Of a stretch of DNA of 19,593 nt, positions 15,673-19,593 are shown piece after piece. The stretch covers positions 1 through 19,593 of the forward strand of contig JAJZPY010000028.1 in NCBI GenBank assembly GCA_021811005.1. The letters run 5' to 3'. Each line of letters begins with the position of its first letter. The stretch's first letter is position 1. This DNA comes from Pseudomonadota bacterium. GTDB taxonomy: Bacteria > Pseudomonadota > Gammaproteobacteria > Burkholderiales > Ferrovaceae. A program made the translations under genes and the position numbers. The notes under the pieces were generated by a model. It did not search any database. It was not told where the DNA came from and saw nothing but the letters and a program-made list of their open reading frames with translations.

Positions 15673-16914
15673 TTACTTGGTGAAAGCGCCGGCCGTACGG
15701 TGCGATTCAATGTCTTGCGCGTTCCAGCCCAGCACTTCCTTCAGCACTTCGTCCGTATGTTCACCGAGCAGGGGCGCGCTCTTGATGGGCACGTGGTTGT
15801 CCGAAAGCTTGATGGGCATGCCCACGTTGTACCAGGTGCCCCGCACGGGGTGCTCGAGTTCCACATACATTTCGCGCAGGCGGACATGCTCGTCAGTGGC
15901 CAGATCTTCCGTGCTCATGATGGGGCCGCAAGGCACATCGATTTCGTTGAGCAGGGCCATGAACTCGCGCTTGTCGTACTTGCTGGCAAAATCGTTCAGC
16001 ATGCTCCACATGATGGCCTGGTTCTTGCGCCGTTCGCCGATGGTGGAAAAACGCGCATCCTGCGCCATGGCTTCACCACCCATACGGCGTGCCAGGTTGT
16101 CCCACACGGCTTCCTGAACCACCACATAAACGTAATCGTTGGGGCCGCCCGGCTTGCATTTGACCGCATTGCCCAACTGGCCGCCGCCGGAATCATTGCC
16201 GCTGCGAGGCGTGCTGTGGCGACCCTGCGTCTCGATGGAGTACTCGGGCAGGGAACCGCGCGTCAGGCGCTGATGATCGCGGAACTTCACGCGACAGAGA
16301 TTCATGACCGAGTCCATCATGGCCACTTCCACGTATTGACCCTTGCCCGTGCGCTCGCGTCCTTGCAGCGCGGCCAGAATGCCAATGGCCAGATGCAGGC
16401 CGGTACCCGAATCGCCGATCTGGGCACCCGTCACCAGCGGAGGGCCGTCATCAAAACCGGTGGTGCTCATGGAGCCGCCCATGGCTTGCGCCACGTTTTC
16501 GTAGGCCTTGAATTCCGCATAGGGGCCCGTCGAACCAAAACCCTTGATGGAGGCCATGACGATGCGGGGGTTGATGCTGTGAACGGTTTCCCAGTTGAAA
16601 CCGAAACGGTCGAGAACGCCCGGGCCAAAGTTTTCCATGACCACATCGCATTTCTTCAGCAGCTCGACGAAAACTTCCTTGCCCGCAGCGTTTTTCATGT
16701 TGACGCTGATTGAACGCTTGTTGCAGTTCAGCATCGTGAAATACAGGCTGTCCGCATTGGGGATGTCACGCAGCTGACCCCGGGTGATATCGCCCGTGGG
16801 TGGCTCAAACTTGATGACATCGGCACCCAGCCACGCCAGCAACTGCGACGACGTCGGTCCAGCCTGCACATGTGTCATATCGAGAATCCGAATACCCGCC
16901 AGCGCTTTTTCCAT
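15673..16914 (-). CDS. frc: formyl-CoA:oxalate CoA-transferase Frc (CaiB/BaiF class III)
   Basis: Moves CoA from formyl-CoA to oxalate, giving oxalyl-CoA and formate. It has 413 aa from the ATG at 16914, which has GAGGGG 6 nt upstream; the ATG at 16917 is too close. It aligns well by memory with Oxalobacter Frc: LDMTHVQAGP, DSLYFTMLNCNKRSI, ENFGPGVLDRFGF, YENVAQAMGG and APLLGEHTDEVLKE. The catalytic Asp (Asp169 in Oxalobacter) is Asp168 in GAQIGDSGTGLHL. The active-site Gln17 is conserved. The residue equivalent to Trp48 is Gln47, as in E. coli YfdW. A shorter Gly-rich loop (NDSGGGQLGN) is present. With oxlT and tauE upstream and the formyltransferase-like gene downstream, oxalate as substrate is well supported; other CoA-transferases of the family are the alternative. 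Confidence 0.9.
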   Translation of the reverse strand: MEKALAGIRILDMTHVQAGPTSSQLLAWLGADVIKFEPPTGDITRGQLRDIPNADSLYFTMLNCNKRSISVNMKNAAGKEVFVELLKKCDVVMENFGPGVLDRFGFNWETVHSINPRIVMASIKGFGSTGPYAEFKAYENVAQAMGGSMSTTGFDDGPPLVTGAQIGDSGTGLHLAIGILAALQGRERTGKGQYVEVAMMDSVMNLCRVKFRDHQRLTRGSLPEYSIETQGRHSTPRSGNDSGGGQLGNAVKCKPGGPNDYVYVVVQEAVWDNLARRMGGEAMAQDARFSTIGERRKNQAIMWSMLNDFASKYDKREFMALLNEIDVPCGPIMSTEDLATDEHVRLREMYVELEHPVRGTWYNVGMPIKLSDNHVPIKSAPLLGEHTDEVLKEVLGWNAQDIESHRTAGAFTK

Positions 16915-16917
16915 CAT

Positions 16918-17132
16918 TTTCCCCTCATCCGTTACTGGTCGTCCAAAGTTACCCTAAACCGCCTGGTTTTCAGGTTGGCTGCTGTCATATTGCCGCAGCT
17001 TGCCCATTCCAGGAATCGTCGTTGCAAATGGTTCCCATAACCCCACAACGTCCTGATTCCAGGGCATTCCGCAGGAGGCAACCAGCAGGCAATAAGGATA
17101 ATGGACAGGGCTCCCCCTGTCCTTGACTCGTG
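16918..17132. other. frc upstream region
   Basis: This 215-bp gap between tauE and frc contains the tauE hairpin at its right end and the frc Shine-Dalgarno at its left end. I find no convincing sigma70 promoter for frc. A sigma54-like stretch (forward 17023-17037) has the GG and GC dinucleotides one base too close. No small open frame with family features is seen. The length, with a terminator-like hairpin before it, suggests frc has its own promoter here. Confidence 0.5.
17103..17122 (-). terminator. possible terminator after tauE
   Basis: GGACAGGG (17103-17110) pairs with CCCTGTCC (17115-17122) around a 4-base loop. On the minus strand it is followed by a moderately U-rich stretch (ATTATCCTTATT). 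An adjacent dyad CTTGAC-TCGT-GTCAAG (17122-17137) overlaps the tauE stop codon. The U tract is broken, so termination may be partial. Confidence 0.55.
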
Positions 17133-17912
17133 TCAAGCAGCTCCAATGATCGACAGCAACGACTGTGCCACGAGCAGGATCGCCATGACGATCAGCGCCA
17201 CAAAAACCAGGCGCCGGTAGTTCCGCGGATCGATATTGCGCTGCAACCGCATGCCGGCCCAAAGCATGCCGACCGAAAGAAGGGCAAGGGGCAGCGAAAG
17301 CAGCAGCGTCTGCCGGTCAAAGTGCCCCCCCAGTGCCAGGGAAGCCGCCTGGGTCGATTTCCCTGCCAGGAAACACAGGTTGAGGATTTGCGTCATGGCC
17401 AGCGGCTCCAGGCCCAGCGCCATGAAATAAATGACCAGGGGTGGCAGCGCCACGTTCACCGCGCCCGAGAGGACGCCGGCCATCAACCCCGACACCGCGC
17501 CGGCCCATTTCGGATGACGGGCGATCACGGACCAGTCCAGCATCTTGACGCGATCCTGCACCAGGTACAGGGCAATCATGCCCGCCAGCAGCAGTTTGAG
17601 AATCGCCGTGTTAGCGGAGAGCAGGAGCCGCGTGCCCAGCAGGGTACCCAGCAGCACCCACAGGGCCATGAACCCGTAGCGGCCGATGCTGGCACGCCAT
17701 CGCCCTCCGCGCGCGATGCTCACCAGATTGACGGCCAGGTTGGGCAGCACGGTCAGCACGATCGCCGTTTGCATGTCGGCCACCAGCGCAATGACGGGCG
17801 TCGAGATGAGCGGAAAACCAAAACCCAGGGTGCCGTGCACGAGCGCGGAAACGGTGAGCACCGCCACCGCAAAAAGCATCCAGTAAGGATCGTGAAAAAT
17901 GGCCGTCTCCAA
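17133..17912 (-). CDS. TauE/SafE-family membrane permease (DUF81)
   Basis: Inner-membrane protein of the TauE/SafE sulfite-exporter superfamily, 259 aa from the proposed TTG start. About eight hydrophobic segments are visible in two repeats, with the family N-terminal motif HGTLGFGFPLISTPVIAL and the related second-half region ALPPLVIYFMALGLEPLAMT. There is no ATG before 17879, but the segment ETAIFHDPYW ahead of it looks like genuine family N-terminus. The TTG at 17912 has AGGGTGG 7 nt upstream; an ATT at 17900 has GGAG 6 nt upstream. An open TTG frame to 17954 would run through the oxlT terminator stem and is unlikely. It lies between oxlT and frc, so the substrate may be oxalate, formate or another small anion rather than sulfite; this is inferred from context only. 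Confidence 0.85.
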   Translation of the reverse strand: METAIFHDPYWMLFAVAVLTVSALVHGTLGFGFPLISTPVIALVADMQTAIVLTVLPNLAVNLVSIARGGRWRASIGRYGFMALWVLLGTLLGTRLLLSANTAILKLLLAGMIALYLVQDRVKMLDWSVIARHPKWAGAVSGLMAGVLSGAVNVALPPLVIYFMALGLEPLAMTQILNLCFLAGKSTQAASLALGGHFDRQTLLLSLPLALLSVGMLWAGMRLQRNIDPRNYRRLVFVALIVMAILLVAQSLLSIIGAA

Positions 17913-17942
17913 AATAAAACCACCCTGCCGGAGGCAGGGTGG
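17911..17942 (-). terminator. Rho-independent terminator of oxlT overlapping the tauE start
   Basis: A perfect 10-bp stem (17920-17929 with 17933-17942, minus-strand arms CCACCCTGCC and GGCAGGGTGG) with a 3-base loop is followed on the minus strand by TTTTATTTT (forward 17911-17919). The 3' arm contains the AGGGTGG that serves as the Shine-Dalgarno for tauE, and the last T residues are the proposed TTG start codon. Folding would therefore both end oxlT transcription and hide the tauE ribosome site in read-through mRNA. Confidence 0.85.
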
Positions 17943-17999
17943 CTCATGTTTCAAACATCGCCGGACAGCCCGCAGCGGCTGCCGGCAGATGGTCGGAAA

Positions 18000-19325
18000 T
18001 CAGGAAGCTGCAGTTTGCGGCACGTTGCCAGCCGCAGCCTCTTCCTGAAAGCCCTTGTTGGAGTTTTCAATAAAGCGATGACGCATCGGCTGCAGGATGA
18101 ACTTGGCAGCCAGTGCAGCACCAAAGGACAGCACCGCCGAAATGATGAACACGCTGTTCCAGTCTCCTTTCACCACAAACAGGGCGGTCAAGGGAACCAG
18201 CAGCGAAGCCGTGCCCTTGGCGGTGTAAAGCGCGCCCGCATTGCCAGCGGCGTATTTCACGCCAAAGGTGTCCGCACAGGTGGCCGGGAAGATGGAGTAA
18301 ATTTCACCCCAGAACAGGAACACCATGGGGGCGAAAATCATGAACATGGTGGCATCGTGCCCGAAGTTCATCAAACCCAGCAGCGCCAGGCCTTCGCCGG
18401 CAAACACCAACATCATGGTGTTCTCGCGACCGATGCGGTCGGAAATGAAACCGCACAGGGGCCGGGTGAACCCGTTGCACAGGCTGTCCAGGGACAACAC
18501 CACGGTCAGGAGCGGCAATACTTCGCCAAAGTAGTTCACGGTCCACTTCGCGAAGCCGTAGTCGTTGGCGATTGGCTTGATCTGGGCCGTAGCAATCAGG
18601 CCGCCGGCGGCAACCGCCACGAACAGGATATAAATGACCCAGAACACCGGCGTACGGAGCATCTGGTTCATCTTGTAATCAACCTTGCAGCTGGAAACCC
18701 GCTGCGAGGCCACCACGCCCTTGGGTACCTTCGGCCGAATCATCAGCATGGCGATGATGAAAATGATCACGCCCTGACCGATCCCAAAATTGAAGAAGGC
18801 GGCGGTGTACGAGACTTTGACCATGTTGGCGATGGGGATCACCGTCAACGCGGCACCCGCACCAAAACCGGCAGCCGTCAGGCCGGCAGCCAGGCCGCGC
18901 TTGTCCGGAAACCACTTGAGGGCATTGCCCACGCAGGTGCCATACACGCAACCGGCACCGACGCCGGAAATCACGGCTGCCACGTAGAAAGCTTCGAGTG
19001 AAGTGGCATAAGAATCCAGCACCCATCCCAAGGCCGCGAGAACGGCGCCCAGAGCGATCACGGGGCGCGGACCGAACTTGTCCACGAGCCATCCTTCCAC
19101 AGGAACCAGCCAGGTTTCAGTAATGATGAAAATGGAGAAGGAGACCTGGATTGCTGCCCGGGTCCAGTGGAACGTGTCCTGAATCTTGGGTACGAACAAT
19201 GTCCAGGCATATTGCAGGTTGGCCACCAGCGCCATGCAAATGATCCCGAATACGAGCTGGAACCATCGGTTGTGGTAAAACGCGGCGCTGCTTTCACCGC
19301 TGTCTGAATGCTGGGTACTCGTCAT
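18000..19325 (-). CDS. oxlT: oxalate:formate antiporter OxlT-type (MFS)
   Basis: Major facilitator permease that exchanges external oxalate for internal formate. It has 441 aa from the ATG at 19325, preceded by GAGGAG and AGAGG sequences. Twelve hydrophobic segments are visible. Matches to Oxalobacter OxlT include NRWFQLVFG, VDKFGPRP, KWFPDKRGLAAGLTAAGFG, MLRTPVFWV and FPATCADTFG. The two essential charges have counterparts: Arg288 in NGFTRPLCGFISDR (OxlT Arg272) and Lys370 in LYTAKGTASLL (OxlT Lys355). A longer frame to 19388 has no better start and lacks hydrophobic or conserved sequence. It is followed by a terminator and then tauE. Related MFS carriers for other dicarboxylates exist, but frc nearby supports oxalate. 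Confidence 0.9.
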   Translation of the reverse strand: MTSTQHSDSGESSAAFYHNRWFQLVFGIICMALVANLQYAWTLFVPKIQDTFHWTRAAIQVSFSIFIITETWLVPVEGWLVDKFGPRPVIALGAVLAALGWVLDSYATSLEAFYVAAVISGVGAGCVYGTCVGNALKWFPDKRGLAAGLTAAGFGAGAALTVIPIANMVKVSYTAAFFNFGIGQGVIIFIIAMLMIRPKVPKGVVASQRVSSCKVDYKMNQMLRTPVFWVIYILFVAVAAGGLIATAQIKPIANDYGFAKWTVNYFGEVLPLLTVVLSLDSLCNGFTRPLCGFISDRIGRENTMMLVFAGEGLALLGLMNFGHDATMFMIFAPMVFLFWGEIYSIFPATCADTFGVKYAAGNAGALYTAKGTASLLVPLTALFVVKGDWNSVFIISAVLSFGAALAAKFILQPMRHRFIENSNKGFQEEAAAGNVPQTAAS

Positions 19326-19593
19326 AATCCTCTTCTCCTCGTGATGAAGTTCTTGTAAATCCCAACCGATCAAGCCCGCGCTTCGCACACGGTAAAGTCT
19401 GCTTTGACGATACCGCCGGACGCAACTTAGCTTTGTTGCAATTGTTATTGTTCAGCGAGAGTCTGGAGAGACGCTGCTGTCAGAACGACAGCCCAGGAAG
19501 AGCAGGATCAGCCGTAACGCCAAACCCGCACTCTTTAAGAGAGTTGCTTGCGCACGCAAGTGCGCCGGGTCGGCACATGGTTGGATCTGTCAG
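19326..19593. other. oxlT upstream region with several inverted repeats
   Basis: No coding sequence is recognisable in these 268 bp. Dyads are GCAAC-N8-GTTGC (19422-19439), GCTGTC-N5-GACAGC (19476-19492), CTCTT-T-AAGAG (19531-19541) and CTTGCG-CA-CGCAAG (19547-19560). A minus-strand CTGACA (19483 to 19478) could be a -35 but has no matching -10. The region presumably holds the oxlT promoter and operators, but I cannot place the promoter. Confidence 0.5.

Noticed and set aside
14722..16713. Long plus-strand open frame antisense to frc and the formyltransferase-like gene
   Set aside because: Same pattern: both minus-strand genes carry full family motifs while this frame has none.
17023..17037. 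Sigma54-type promoter for frc
   Set aside because: The GG and GC dinucleotides are 9 bp apart rather than the required 10, and the rest of the consensus is poor.
17913..17954. TTG at 17954 as the tauE start
   Set aside because: It would translate through the oxlT terminator stem, giving a non-family N-terminus (MKHEPPCLRQGG), and has no ribosome site.
17130..19001. Long plus-strand open frame antisense to tauE and oxlT
   Set aside because: The translation is rich in Gln, His and Arg and crosses two clear membrane-protein genes; it is an antisense shadow.

Overview
This is a GC-rich chromosomal window that most likely comes from a betaproteobacterium. The reasons are a class I polyhydroxyalkanoate (PHA) system with a PhaR/PhaP regulatory pair, the gene order pyrG-kdsA-eno-ftsB, and the divergent bamD / rluD-pgeF arrangement. 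I cannot name the genus. Sixteen genes are visible. Thirteen are on the minus strand; phaP, bamD and a Crp/Fnr-type regulator are on the plus strand. I see no rRNA, tRNA, CRISPR array or insertion sequence.

Region 1 (1-7135) is a PHA locus. Reading leftwards, phaR (repressor), rimO (ribosomal protein S12 methylthiotransferase) and a BktB-like thiolase cut by the window edge form one run. The phasin gene phaP faces right, with a consensus promoter flanked by two TGCAAYGCA half-palindromes (candidate PhaR sites) and followed by a strong terminator. A second leftward run is a ZIP metal transporter, phaC (synthase) and phaB (acetoacetyl-CoA reductase). Thiolase, PhaB and PhaC together make the acetyl-CoA to polyester route; PhaP coats the granule and PhaR represses phaP until granules titrate it away.

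Region 2 (7183-14619) is housekeeping. It holds pgeF and rluD, which overlap; bamD, head-to-head with rluD; and the pyrG-kdsA-eno-ftsB operon (CTP, KDO, glycolysis, division). A divergent Crp/Fnr-like gene lies opposite pyrG. Its DNA-binding domain stops right after the recognition helix and its mRNA looks nearly leaderless.

Region 3 (14631-19593) is an oxalate/formyl cassette, all on the minus strand: oxlT (oxalate:formate antiporter), a TauE/SafE-family permease, frc (formyl-CoA:oxalate CoA-transferase), and a stand-alone protein resembling the hydrolase domain of 10-formyl-THF dehydrogenase. No oxalyl-CoA decarboxylase gene is in the window. The formyltransferase-like protein next to frc suggests that formyl groups from oxalate may enter, or be released from, the folate C1 pool. 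This is the part most likely to hold undescribed biology. The tauE start codon and Shine-Dalgarno sequence sit inside the oxlT terminator hairpin, which suggests coupled control.
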